Source of the DNA: Siccirubricoccus phaeus
GTDB lineage: Bacteria > Pseudomonadota > Alphaproteobacteria > Acetobacterales > Acetobacteraceae
Reading direction: 5' to 3'
Assembly (NCBI RefSeq): GCF_008360935.1
Contig: NZ_SRXO01000002.1
Location: 248,001-312,000 of the forward strand
Length of the DNA stretch: 64,000 nt
Shown here one piece after another: positions 53,105 to 61,822 of the stretch. The notes below the pieces were generated by a model. The model searched no databases. It saw only the letters and a program-made list of their open reading frames with translations, and was not told the origin of the DNA. Numbering within the stretch: position 1 is the stretch's first letter; each line of letters opens with the position of its first letter. A program made the translations under genes and the position numbers.

Positions 53105-54388
53105 ATGGACTCGCCTGCCGCCTCCTCCCCTGGCCCTCCCCGCATCATCGTCATCGGCGCCGGCATCGTCGGCCTCTGCACCGCCTGGCACCTGGCGCGC
53201 GGCGGCGCCCGGGTGCTGGTGCTGGATGGCGAGGCGCCGGGCAGCGGCGCCTCCTCCGGCAATGCGGGCGCGATCAGCGCCGGTTCGGTGGCGCCGCTGG
53301 CCATGCCGGGCGTCCTCAAGCAGGTGCCGCAGATGCTGCTGGACCCCGCCGGGGCGCTGCACATCCCGCCGCGCTACTGGCCGCGCGCGGCGCCCTGGCT
53401 GCTGCGCTTCGTCGCCGCCGCCCGCCCGGCGCGGGTCGCCAGCATTGCGGAAGCGCTGGCCAGCCTGCTCTACGGCGCCATGGAGCAGCACCGGCTGATC
53501 CTCGCCGAGGAAGGCGCGCTGGACCTGATCAGCGAGACCGGCCAGCTCTACCTCTACCGCGACCGGGGGCATTTCCAGAAGGACGCCGGCGGCTGGGCGC
53601 TGCGGCAGCAGCACGGCATGCGGGTGGAATTCCTGGAGGGAAAGGCGGCGATCCAGGCGCTGGAGCCGGACATGCAGGGCGACTACCAGCTCGGCCTCTT
53701 CATCCCGGAGCAGGGCAGCAGCGTGAACCCGCTGCGCCAGGCCCAGGTGGTGGCGCGCGGGGTGGAAAGGCTGGGGGGCGAAATCCGCCGCGCCAAGGTC
53801 ACCGCCATCGCCACGGAAGGCGGCCGGGTCCTCGGCGCCAGGACCGAGTCCGGGCTGGAACCGGCCGACCAGGTGGTGCTGGCCGCCGGCGCCTGGTCCG
53901 GCCGGCTGCTCGCCCCGCTCGGCATCAAGGTGCCGCTGGAGACCCAGCGGGGCTACCATGTGATGCTGCCCGCCGCCGGCATCGAGGTCCGGCGCCCGGT
54001 GGTGCCGGCCGACCGCAAGGCCTTCATCTCCCCCATGGAGCATGGGTTGCGCATCGCCGGCACGGTGGAATTCGGCGGGCTGGACCACCCGCCCACCCCC
54101 CGCCGCGCCGCCCTGCTGCTGGACGACCTGCGCAACGCCTTCCCCCAGGCTCGCACCGAGGGCGCCGAGGGCTTCTGGATGGGCCACCGCCCCTGCCTGC
54201 CGGACAGCCTGCCGGTGCTCGGCCCGGTCCGCGCCTGGCCTGGCCTCTGGTGCGCCTTCGGCCATGGGCATCTCGGCCTCACCGGCTCCGCCCCCAGCGG
54301 CGCCGCCCTGGCCCGGGCGATCCTCGGCCCGGCGCCGAATCTCGATTTCACCCCCTTCGCGGTGGAACGCTTCGCCGGGGCGGTCTAG
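53105..54388 (+). CDS. FAD-dependent D-amino-acid dehydrogenase-like oxidoreductase (DadA family)
   Basis: Encodes 427 residues from ATG 53105. The FAD motif IIVIGAGIVGLCTAWHLARG lies near 14-33 and the DadA signature GSGASSGNAGAISAGSVAPL near 46. The substrate domain has TQRGYHVMLPAAGIEV near 280. MGHRPCLPDSLPVLGPV near 360 and FGHGHLGLTGSAPSGAALA near 385 form the FAD-contact C-terminus. DadA enzymes oxidatively deaminate D-amino acids at the inner membrane; relatives use other secondary amines. Coupling to a Bug receptor hints at an imported amino or imino acid. Confidence 0.9.
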   Translation: MDSPAASSPGPPRIIVIGAGIVGLCTAWHLARGGARVLVLDGEAPGSGASSGNAGAISAGSVAPLAMPGVLKQVPQMLLDPAGALHIPPRYWPRAAPWLLRFVAAARPARVASIAEALASLLYGAMEQHRLILAEEGALDLISETGQLYLYRDRGHFQKDAGGWALRQQHGMRVEFLEGKAAIQALEPDMQGDYQLGLFIPEQGSSVNPLRQAQVVARGVERLGGEIRRAKVTAIATEGGRVLGARTESGLEPADQVVLAAGAWSGRLLAPLGIKVPLETQRGYHVMLPAAGIEVRRPVVPADRKAFISPMEHGLRIAGTVEFGGLDHPPTPRRAALLLDDLRNAFPQARTEGAEGFWMGHRPCLPDSLPVLGPVRAWPGLWCAFGHGHLGLTGSAPSGAALARAILGPAPNLDFTPFAVERFAGAV

Positions 54389-54434
54389 CCTTGCCCGGTC
54401 ATGCCAGTCCCTCCCGCCTTGCGCCGCTGACGCC

Positions 54435-55103
54435 GTGAACCTCCTCGCCCCGCCCCGCGCGCGCCTGCCCATCGAGGTCGTCTTCGACCTGGTCTGCCCC
54501 TGGTGCTTCCTCGGCATCCGCCGGCTGCGCCGTACCTTGCGGGCCCGGCCGGACATTGCGGCGGAGCTGGTCTGGCGGCCTTTCCTGCTGAATCCGGACC
54601 TCTCCCCCCAGGGGGTGCCGCGGCAGGAATACCTGGTGCGGAAATTCGGCGGCGAGGAGCGCGCCCGCCGCCTGCACGGCACCATCGCCGAGCTGGGCCG
54701 GGCGGAAGGGGTGGATTTCCATTTCGAGCGCATCCGCCGGGTGCCGCATTCCCTCGATGCCCACCGGCTGGTCCGCTGGGCCGCCCGCTACGGCGCCGCG
54801 GACCCGATCGTGGAGGCGGTCTTCGAGGCCTATTTCCTGCACGGGCTGGATATCGGCGAGACCAGCGTGCTCGCCGGCATCGCCCAGCGCCAGGGGCTGG
54901 ACGGCCAGGCGGCGCGCCGCTTCCTCGGCACGGTGGCGGAGGTGGAGGCGGTGCATGCGGATAATCTCCGCGCCCATCGCCTGGGCATCAACGGCGTGCC
55001 CTGCTTCGTCATCGCCGGCCGCCACGCCATCGCCGGCGCGCAGGAGCCGGAGGTGCTGGAACGCCTGCTGGACGTGGCGCTGGTGGAGGGGATGGGCGCT
55101 TAG
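54435..55103 (+). CDS. DsbA-fold oxidoreductase, FrnE/HCCA isomerase-like
   Basis: Encodes 222 residues; GTG 54435 is the best in-frame start. IEVVFDLVCPWCFLGIRRLR near 14-33 holds the CPWC redox pair, and LGINGVPCFVIAGRHAIAGA near 180 contains the cis-Pro and the substrate loop. The layout is that of cytoplasmic FrnE-type DsbA-like proteins; there is no signal peptide. It may act as a glutathione-dependent isomerase or disulfide oxidoreductase. It lies 46 bp after the DadA-like gene. Confidence 0.87.
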   Translation: MNLLAPPRARLPIEVVFDLVCPWCFLGIRRLRRTLRARPDIAAELVWRPFLLNPDLSPQGVPRQEYLVRKFGGEERARRLHGTIAELGRAEGVDFHFERIRRVPHSLDAHRLVRWAARYGAADPIVEAVFEAYFLHGLDIGETSVLAGIAQRQGLDGQAARRFLGTVAEVEAVHADNLRAHRLGINGVPCFVIAGRHAIAGAQEPEVLERLLDVALVEGMGA

Positions 55104-55228
55104 CCCGGCGCCCCTGGCCCTGCCCCTTTGGCCCCGCCCCCTTTGGCCCGCCCCCTTGGCCGGGCCCGCCGCGACGGCCCCCGCATCGGCGGGAATCCGC
55201 CACGGCGGAGGTGGTGCCCGGCAACCCT

Positions 55229-55515
55229 CTAGAGCGGGATCGGTTGAGCTGCGCTCACCCGCCCCGCTCTAGCTTATGGATTGTAGAGCAGATTCACGCC
55301 TCCGGGCGATGCCGCCCTCCGGCGATCTGCTCTAGCTCATTGTTCGGTCGCGTGATTCACGGTCTCGGTCGATTCGACCTCAACCGATCACGCTCTAGTG
55401 TCCCGATTCCGAAGTCCTGCGGACTTCGTTCTCGGGCCACTAGCTTTGTTTTCAGTGGCCTGCTTGTCCGCTCCGTTCGCTGGAAATCCAGCGAACTTCG
55501 CGGGCAGGACACTAG
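55229..55515. repeat. Composite of four CTAG-bounded repeats (copy R4)
   Basis: In order: half of family 1 (55229-55272), the 63-nt family 4 module (55273-55335), the other half of family 1 (55332-55398), then a family 2 unit (55395-55515) that starts and ends in CTAG. The family 1 unit is uninterrupted at 61936-62041, so the 63-nt module occupies exactly its internal CTAG. The family 2 unit contains GTCCTGC-GGAC, GTGGCC- and TTCGCTGGAAATCCAGCGAA hairpins. Confidence 0.9.
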
Positions 55516-55521
55516 GCCAGG

Positions 55522-55575
55522 AGCGGCTTCTCCGCCCGGCCGGCTGGGGCGCCTTCCGGCGAGGCGGAAGCCGCT
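55522..55575. terminator. Imperfect hairpin downstream of the glycosyltransferase genes
   Basis: AGCGGCTTCTCCGCC pairs with GGCGGAAGCCGCT with a 2-nt bulge. It lies between the repeat block and the end of the minus-strand glycosyltransferase at 55654 and could terminate that operon. Confidence 0.45.
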
Positions 55576-55653
55576 ATGACCCTGCCCGGACAACCCCCCC
55601 CCGGCACCGCCCAGGCGGGGCAGGACCGGGGCAGGCGCCGGCCGCTGCCGGCC

Positions 55654-57363
55654 TCAGGCCGAGGCGAGCTGCCGATGCCCCCATTCCACATGCCGCCGTG
55701 CCTCGGCATTGCTGCGGTCGAGCTGCATGGCCATCTCGTAATAGGCCAGGGCATGCGGCGTGCGCCGGGCCAGCTTGAACAGATGGCCAAGCTGCAGATG
55801 CAGGTCGGCATCCTGCGGTATCCGGGCCAGCGCCTCGTGGTAGGCGTCGTAAGCGGCCTTGAGCTTGCCCGCCTCCTTCAGCATGTGGCCGTACTGCACC
55901 CAGATCCCCGCCTCATCCGGCCGCAGGCGGAGCGCCTGGCGATAGGCGCGCGCCGCCGCCACCCAGTCCCGCCGGCCCCGGGCGGCATCCCCGGCCTTCA
56001 CCGCCTGGGCGAAATCATCCAGCGCCGCCTCGGGACCCTCGGGGATCACCGCATCGCCGGCCGGCAGCTCCTCCAGCGGCAGGGCCTTCGGCCGGACGAG
56101 GCCGCCGGCCGCCATCGCCTCGGCCAGGGCGCCGCGCACCCCGGCCAGGTGGCTGTCCCAGCCCGGCGGGGCGAAGCGGGACAGCGCCGCGCGCCGCGCC
56201 GCCCGGGCCGCCGCCGATTCGCCCGCATAGGCCAGGATGCGGTCGCGCCAGCCCCGCACATCCAGCGGGTCGACCGCATCGCCCAAGCCCTGGCTCGCCT
56301 CCCGCAGCACCGGGATGTCGGAGCAGATGACCGGCACCTGGAGGGCGAGGGCCTCCACCACCGGGATGCCCCAGCCTTCCGCGAAGCTCGGGAACAGCGC
56401 GGCCCGAGCGTTCTGCAGCCAGGCCCGCATGTCCGCATCGCTCAGCCCGCTCAGCTCGATGACATGCGGCCGCAGCACCTCGCAGCGGTCGAGCATGGCG
56501 AAGACATGCTGGCATTCCCAGCCGCGGCGGCCGATGAGCACCAGCTTCGGCACCTGCGCCGCCGGCAGCTCCTGCGCCAGGGCGCGCCAGAGATGCAGCA
56601 GGGTGACGTGGTTCTTGCGCGGCTCGATGGTGCCGACGCAGACGAAATAGGGCTGGTCGAGCGGCGGCGCCGCCGCCGGCCCGGCCGCCGCGAAGCCCTT
56701 CTCGAGGCCAATCCGCGCCACATGGATGGCGGGGCAGCGGAAGCCGCGGGCCGCGGCCCAGGCCTCGAGGCTCCGCTGCGTCGCCGCGGAATTCACGATG
56801 AGGGCGGTGCCAAGGGAAAGGGCGGCGCGCATCCGTGCCTCATGCGTCGCCTTGTCCCCCGGGGGGACGTATTCCGGGAACTCGATCGGGATCAGGTCGT
56901 GGACGAAGAAGACGCCGCCGCTGACATGGTTCAGCAGCCGGCCCAGCGCCTCCTGATCGCCCAGGCCGTGATGCGAGGCATTCATATAGACGCTGCGCGG
57001 GTAGCGCAGGCCGAATTGCCGCGGCCCCGCCGCGGCCTCGGCCAGCGCCTTGCCCTGGGGCGTGGGGCCGAGCAGCCCGGCCTGCTGCAGCACCGGCTCG
57101 ATCTCCGTGCCCGGGCCGCCCGCGATCCAGCGATCGGCGAGATGCGCCAGCAGCCTTCGGCCGGCCGAGCGCGGCACTTCCACGATGGTGCCGCCGCGCT
57201 GGGCGACCAGCATGGACGGCCCCCATTCCCCGCCCGCGGCGCAGAGGGCGTAGCGCAGATCCACCCGGTCGATCCCGGTCGGGGTGTGCTGGGCGTGGCG
57301 CGTGACCAGCCGGCTGAGGTCGTAAAGGATGCCGCCCTCCGGCGGCAGGGCGGGGGCGCTCAT
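55654..57363 (-). CDS. Family 4-type glycosyltransferase with C-terminal TPR repeats
   Basis: Encodes 569 residues from ATG 57363 (ATGA overlap with the upstream gene). The N-terminus LYDLSRLVTRHAQHTPTGID, followed by RVDLRYA, is typical of GT4 enzymes of surface-polysaccharide loci. The GT-B C-lobe has CVGTIEPRKNHVTLLHLW near 243 and LFPSFAEGWGIPVVEALALQ near 315, with the retaining-enzyme EX7E. Residues 475-565 form about three TPR units (AAARAYRQALRLRPDEA; AAYDAYHEALARIPQDA; HALAYYEMAMQLDRSNA). TPRs probably mediate assembly with other glycan enzymes. It acts in the cytoplasm on a lipid-linked or cell-surface glycan. Confidence 0.87.
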   Translation of the reverse strand: MSAPALPPEGGILYDLSRLVTRHAQHTPTGIDRVDLRYALCAAGGEWGPSMLVAQRGGTIVEVPRSAGRRLLAHLADRWIAGGPGTEIEPVLQQAGLLGPTPQGKALAEAAAGPRQFGLRYPRSVYMNASHHGLGDQEALGRLLNHVSGGVFFVHDLIPIEFPEYVPPGDKATHEARMRAALSLGTALIVNSAATQRSLEAWAAARGFRCPAIHVARIGLEKGFAAAGPAAAPPLDQPYFVCVGTIEPRKNHVTLLHLWRALAQELPAAQVPKLVLIGRRGWECQHVFAMLDRCEVLRPHVIELSGLSDADMRAWLQNARAALFPSFAEGWGIPVVEALALQVPVICSDIPVLREASQGLGDAVDPLDVRGWRDRILAYAGESAAARAARRAALSRFAPPGWDSHLAGVRGALAEAMAAGGLVRPKALPLEELPAGDAVIPEGPEAALDDFAQAVKAGDAARGRRDWVAAARAYRQALRLRPDEAGIWVQYGHMLKEAGKLKAAYDAYHEALARIPQDADLHLQLGHLFKLARRTPHALAYYEMAMQLDRSNAEARRHVEWGHRQLASA

Positions 57364-59801
57364 CGGCCCCACTTCATGTTGAGCGTGGTCCTCAGCGCGT
57401 CGCGCGTGACGTCGAACAGCGGCACCGGCGGCGGGGTGTCGCTATGGCCGAGGATGTAGGCCCAGTAGGGCGCCTCGAAGATCGCCGGCGGCGCCGCGAC
57501 ATACTGCCCCTTCTCGAACACCTCCTCATGCGCCGCCCCGGTGACGTCCACATGCACCGGCCGGTCGATGTAGCGCTGCACCGGGCGCTGGAAGAAGGGC
57601 GCCTCCACCAGCGTGCCGGAGGAAAGGCTGGCGGCCAGCGCGATCTCCGGCCGCGCCAGCAGGTCGTAGACATTCGCGTCGATCCACTCGCAGCGCGGCA
57701 GGGTGGCGACGAAGGCCTTCAGCTCGGCGGCGTCCCGCCGGTGCGGGTGCACCTTGTAGTAGACCTTCGGATAGCGCGAGGAGAGTTCGAGCAGCGCCGT
57801 CTCGACATCCTCGGCCTCATACATCCGGCCGCGGTGGATCAGCGAGGAGTCGCGGTTCATCTGGCCGATGAAGAGGGCGGCGCCGGGTTCCAGATCCGCC
57901 CGGCGGAAGACGCGGATGGTACGGGCGGCGGAGAGGCGGGCGAAATCGGCGAAGAGCCTGGCGGGGACCTGCAGCGCGTGCAGCCGCTGGCTGATGGCCG
58001 GGACGTTGCTGCGGATGCCGAACATGTACTCGGGCAGGTAGCGGATCGGGTGGATGGTCAGATCGATGAAGCCGATGCCGTGGCGGTCGAAGATACGGCG
58101 CAGATAGGGCGGCAGCTCGTAGCTGACCACGAGGTCGCCGGCGAAGCGGCTGGCGATGTCCTCCTCCAGCGCCGCATCCTCCAGCCCGGCATAGAGCGAG
58201 GCCCAGCCGGCCGTGCTGAATTCCCGCTGCAGCCGGCGGAAGATGGCGAGCCGGGCGAGGGGGTTCGGGTAGTCCTCCGCGACGAAGGCGCGGCAGGGGC
58301 GGCCGGTGATCTCCCGCAGCAGCGGGCCGAACAGGGCATGGATCCAGGCGATGTTGGTCGCCTGCGGGTTCGGCAGGCGCTTCGGCTCGTGGTCTTCCAC
58401 CCGCAGCAGGTCGCCGGTGAAGGTGACGGCGCCGGTGCTGCTGACCAGGGCGGGCTCTGCCGCGTATTGCGGCTTCAGGACGGTCACGTTGACGGTCTCC
58501 GGTGTTTGAGGGGGTGGCGAGCGGGTCGGGGCCAGGCCGGGGCCATGGCCTTCAGCCAGGGCGGAGGGGGCCGGGCGGGGCGCCGCCGGCGCCGCCCGGA
58601 GCGCGCCCTGCCCGCTGGCGAGGTCGGCTCCTGGCTGGGGTTCGGCGACGCGCGGCGCGGCGGGCGGGCCGGAGAGCTCGGGGGCGGCAATTCCGGTTGC
58701 GGCCCGGTCCGGCGCCGGGGCGGCGGGCGGCTCGCCCTGCGGCACCGGCGCCGGCCCGGGCGCGGGTTCCGCCTCGGGCTCGGGCAGCGGCCCGCGGAAT
58801 TCGGCGGCCGGAACGCTGGCGGCCGGGGCTTCCATGGCCCGGGCTCCGGCGGTCGGCGCCCTGGCGGCCGGCGCCGCCAGGACCAGGGCCCGCGCGGCCC
58901 CGACTCCGGCGGCCGGGGGTGCAACGGCCAGGGCTGCGACGGCAGGGGTTCGGGCAGCCGGCGATTCGGCTCCCGCAGCTTCGGCGGCAGGGCCCGGCGT
59001 GACGGCAGGGGCGGTATCCGGCCGCTGGCCCTTCCCGGCAGCCAGCCTTGCCAGCCACAGGCGCAGCGGCTCGGCGGGCAGGGCCGGATGCGGCCGGGCG
59101 CCCGCCGCCACCCCCTGAGTGAGGAAATGCACCAGCGGATTCTCCGCCGGGGCGTAGCGCGCCGCATACCAGGGCAGGTCGAAGAGCGGGTTGGGCGACA
59201 GCCCCTGGGCCGCGCCGAGCTGCACGAAATGGGTCAGCGGATTGACCCCCGCCGCCCGCAATTCCGGAAGCTGCGCGGCGTAGAAGCCGGGATCGAAGGC
59301 CGGGTGCGGCGACAGCCCGGCGGCGAAGCCCTCCGTCAGGTAATGGCGGAAGAGCCGTTCCGCCGGCACCCCCGGCACCTGGGCAGCGTACCAGGCGGGG
59401 TCGAAGAGCGGATGGGGGCTGGCCTCCGCCGCCGCGCCGCGCCGCAGGTAGTGGCCGAGCGGCGTGGCGGCGAAGAGCCGCCAATCCGGCTCGGTCGCCT
59501 GGTAATGCGCCGGGTCGAAGAGCGGATGCGGCGCGGTCAGCGGCGCTTCCCGCACCTGCCAGGCGACGGCGCCGTGCGGGGCCTCGGCCGCTTCCGGATG
59601 CTGTTCGGTGAACCAATGCGCGTCGAACAGGCCGGAGGCGGCGATATGGGCGATTTCCACCGCCACCGGATCGGCGGGCGGCGCCTCGGCCGCCGCCGGG
59701 GCCGGGTGCGGCAGCAGGCGGCCGAGATAATCCAGCAGGCCACGCCCGGACAGGGTCCGGGCCCCGCCATCCGGCCTGGGCGGCAGCAGGGTGAGGCTCA
59801 T
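57360..59801 (-). CDS. Large putative surface-polysaccharide protein with N-terminal HPLFDPxxY repeats
   Basis: Encodes 813 residues. Residues 55-240 hold five tandem units of about 37 residues with the core PLFDPxWYAAQxP at 57, 93, 131, 167 and 205, each followed by PLxHYLxxGAAxG. Such repeats accompany bacterial glycosyltransferases of capsule/O-antigen loci. Residues 260-435 are a long Ala/Pro-rich linker. The C-terminal domain (440-813) has FIDLTIHPIRYLPEYMFGI, then VYYKVHPHRRDAAELKAF and LAASLSSGTLVEAPFF. The HP and SSG motifs recall KpsC/KpsS- and WbbB-type Kdo transferases, though I cannot confirm the family. It is cotranscribed with the GT4-TPR gene. Confidence 0.75.
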   Translation of the reverse strand: MSLTLLPPRPDGGARTLSGRGLLDYLGRLLPHPAPAAAEAPPADPVAVEIAHIAASGLFDAHWFTEQHPEAAEAPHGAVAWQVREAPLTAPHPLFDPAHYQATEPDWRLFAATPLGHYLRRGAAAEASPHPLFDPAWYAAQVPGVPAERLFRHYLTEGFAAGLSPHPAFDPGFYAAQLPELRAAGVNPLTHFVQLGAAQGLSPNPLFDLPWYAARYAPAENPLVHFLTQGVAAGARPHPALPAEPLRLWLARLAAGKGQRPDTAPAVTPGPAAEAAGAESPAARTPAVAALAVAPPAAGVGAARALVLAAPAARAPTAGARAMEAPAASVPAAEFRGPLPEPEAEPAPGPAPVPQGEPPAAPAPDRAATGIAAPELSGPPAAPRVAEPQPGADLASGQGALRAAPAAPRPAPSALAEGHGPGLAPTRSPPPQTPETVNVTVLKPQYAAEPALVSSTGAVTFTGDLLRVEDHEPKRLPNPQATNIAWIHALFGPLLREITGRPCRAFVAEDYPNPLARLAIFRRLQREFSTAGWASLYAGLEDAALEEDIASRFAGDLVVSYELPPYLRRIFDRHGIGFIDLTIHPIRYLPEYMFGIRSNVPAISQRLHALQVPARLFADFARLSAARTIRVFRRADLEPGAALFIGQMNRDSSLIHRGRMYEAEDVETALLELSSRYPKVYYKVHPHRRDAAELKAFVATLPRCEWIDANVYDLLARPEIALAASLSSGTLVEAPFFQRPVQRYIDRPVHVDVTGAAHEEVFEKGQYVAAPPAIFEAPYWAYILGHSDTPPPVPLFDVTRDALRTTLNMKWGR

Positions 59802-60113
59802 GACGCCACCCCTTGCCCGGCACGGGCGGGGATGGGGCAGGCGTCACCACCTGGGAAACGGCACGCGGCTGCATCTGCAACCCGGCCTTGGCGCGCATCT
59901 TGCGGCATCGCGGAAGTCCGTTGCAAAGGGGCGACACCGGACTTACGGCCGCGAGGTTGAAAGGATCGTTAAGGAAACAACCCTCGGGCGCTATTACCCC
60001 TTGTTGACGAACCGGCCGCCGCCCCCGCCGCGCCCACCCCCGATTGACCGCGCCGCGCCGCTGTGCCGCACTCCGCGGATCCGGGGAGGCCCGGCCAAGG
60101 AAGGAGCGACGCC
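59802..60113. promoter_or_regulatory. Divergent promoter region (312 bp)
   Basis: No gene is seen. An A/T-richer core at 59956-60010 (GAAAGGATCGTTAAGGAAAC, CTATTACCCC) stands out from the GC-rich surroundings and is the most likely place for promoters of the glycosyltransferase operon (minus) and the NIPSNAP gene (plus). Confidence 0.5.
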
Positions 60114-60794
60114 ATGTTTCTCGAACAGCGGATCTACACGGCCCATGCCGGCAAGCTGCCGCTCTGGCTGAAGGCCTATGGCGAGATCGGCGGCGCCGCC
60201 TCCGGCCGCACCCTGACGCCGCTGATCGGCATGTTCACGGTGGAATTCGGCCAGATCAACCGCGTGCTCTTCGTCCGCGGCTTCGACGACATCGACACCC
60301 GCGAGGAGAACATGCCGAAGCGGGATGCCGATCCGGACTGGCAGCGCTTCCTGGCGACGACGCGGGAAAGCGGGGCGCTGTTCGCCCAGGAAGCCAAGCT
60401 GCTGAAGACCCTGCCCTTCTCCCCGCTGCAGAAGGTGGGCCAGCCCTTCGAGCGGAAGCTCGAGGGCACCGGGATGTTCGTCGATCACCGCACCTACGAC
60501 TTCCACCCGGGCAAGATGCAGGCCTGGATCGACGCCTATCGCGACATCGGCCTGCCGGTGCAGCAGCGGCTGCTCGGCCAGCTCCTCTGGTTCGCGGTGA
60601 CGGAGGTTGGGCCGATCAACCAGATCGTCTTCGCCTGGGCCTATTCCTCGCTCGCCGATCGCGACCGCCGGCGCACCGCCATGGCGAGCGATCCGGGCTG
60701 GGCGGAGTTCCAGAAGGCCACCGCCCCGCTCGGCGCGCTGAAGCAGCAGACCAACCTGATCCTGAAGCCGGTGCCCTGGTCGCCGATCCGCTGA
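60114..60794 (+). CDS. Tandem NIPSNAP family protein
   Basis: Encodes 226 residues from ATG 60114 after AAGGAAGGAGCGACGCC. Two NIPSNAP (dimeric alpha/beta-barrel) domains lie in tandem. The first starts MFLEQRIYTAHAGKLPLWL and includes MFTVEFGQINRVLFV. The second starts MFVDHRTYDFHPGKMQAWID near 124 and includes FAVTEVGPINQIVFAWAY. Each domain has the family core of about 100 residues. Bacterial NIPSNAPs are cytoplasmic and poorly understood, often encoded beside transporters or catabolic enzymes. It lies 2 bp ahead of an amino-acid receptor gene. Confidence 0.88.
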   Translation: MFLEQRIYTAHAGKLPLWLKAYGEIGGAASGRTLTPLIGMFTVEFGQINRVLFVRGFDDIDTREENMPKRDADPDWQRFLATTRESGALFAQEAKLLKTLPFSPLQKVGQPFERKLEGTGMFVDHRTYDFHPGKMQAWIDAYRDIGLPVQQRLLGQLLWFAVTEVGPINQIVFAWAYSSLADRDRRRTAMASDPGWAEFQKATAPLGALKQQTNLILKPVPWSPIR

Positions 60795-60796
60795 CC

Positions 60797-61822
60797 ATGC
60801 GCCGGATTCTCTTTCTGGCCCTCTTCGCTCTCGGCCTGGGGCTCGTCCCCTGGGCCGGGGGCGCCCGGGCGGGGCAGACCTTCGACAACGTCAAGGCGCG
60901 CGGCACGCTGAATTGCGGCGTGAATGTCGGCGTCGCCGGCTTCTCCCTGCCGGACAGCCAGGGGGTGTGGCGCGGCATGGATGCCGATCTTTGCCGCGGC
61001 GTCGCCGCGGTGATGTTCGGCGACGCGTCCAAGGTGCGCTTCGTGCCGCTGACCGCGGTGCAGCGCTTCACCGCATTGCAGTCCGGCGAGATCGACGTGC
61101 TGATCCGCCAGACGACGCTGACCATGACGCGGGACACGACGCTCGGCCTGCGCATGGTGGTGGTCTATCTCTATGACGGCCACGGCTTCATGGTGCGGAA
61201 GGATGCCGGCCTGACGGACCCGAAGGGCATGGAGGGGATGACCATCTGCCTCTCCCCCGGCACGACGAATGAGCTGGTGACGACCGACTGGTTCCGCGCC
61301 AACAACCTCCGCTTCACCCCGCTGCTGCAGGAGCGGATGCAGGACAATGCCGCGGCGCTGCAGGCCGGGCGCTGCGACGCGATCGGCACGGATGCAACGC
61401 AGCTCGCCGCGCTGCGCAGTCAGTTCACCCGGCCGGGCGACTACGTCATCCTGCCGCAGCGCTTCTCCAAGGAGCCCTACGGGCCGGTGGTGCGGCGCGA
61501 CGACCAGGAGTGGTTCGACGTGGTGCGCTGGACCATCTCCGCCCTGATCCAGGCGGAGGAGCTGGGCGTGACCAGCGGCAATGCCGAGCAGCTGCGGCAG
61601 AGCCCCAACCCGGAGATCCGCCGGCTGCTGGGGGTGGATCCGGTGCTCGGCCAGTCGCTGAAGCTGGACCCGGCCTGGGCCTACAACCTGATCCGCGCCA
61701 TCGGCAATTACGGGGAGCTGTTTGAGCGGACCATCGGCCCGAACACCCCGATCGGGCTGGAGCGCGGGTTGAACCGGCTCTGGACCGATGGCGGGCTGAT
61801 GTATTCCTGGCCCATGCGCTAG
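60797..61822 (+). CDS. General L-amino acid ABC transporter binding protein, AapJ-like
   Basis: Encodes 341 residues from ATG 60797. The signal peptide is MRRILFLALFALGLGLVPWA, cleaved near GARAG. The SBP_bac_3 core shows VKARGTLNCGVNVGVAGFSL near 32, GMDADLCRGVAAVMFGD near 60, and RFVPLTAVQRFTALQSGEID near 80 with the ligand-contact Arg/Asp. The C-terminal GLERGLNRLWTDGGLMYSWP is the AapJ/BztA signature. The receptor binds a broad range of L-amino acids. No aapQMP genes follow, so its channel must be encoded elsewhere. The TAG stop is formed by the first bases of a CTAG-bounded repeat. Confidence 0.92.
   Translation: MRRILFLALFALGLGLVPWAGGARAGQTFDNVKARGTLNCGVNVGVAGFSLPDSQGVWRGMDADLCRGVAAVMFGDASKVRFVPLTAVQRFTALQSGEIDVLIRQTTLTMTRDTTLGLRMVVVYLYDGHGFMVRKDAGLTDPKGMEGMTICLSPGTTNELVTTDWFRANNLRFTPLLQERMQDNAAALQAGRCDAIGTDATQLAALRSQFTRPGDYVILPQRFSKEPYGPVVRRDDQEWFDVVRWTISALIQAEELGVTSGNAEQLRQSPNPEIRRLLGVDPVLGQSLKLDPAWAYNLIRAIGNYGELFERTIGPNTPIGLERGLNRLWTDGGLMYSWPMR

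Noticed and set aside
57444-59960. An 838-codon plus-strand frame opposite the repeat-containing glycan protein
   Set aside because: Very Gly/Arg-rich composition and no motif; it shadows the Ala/Pro linker of the real minus-strand gene.
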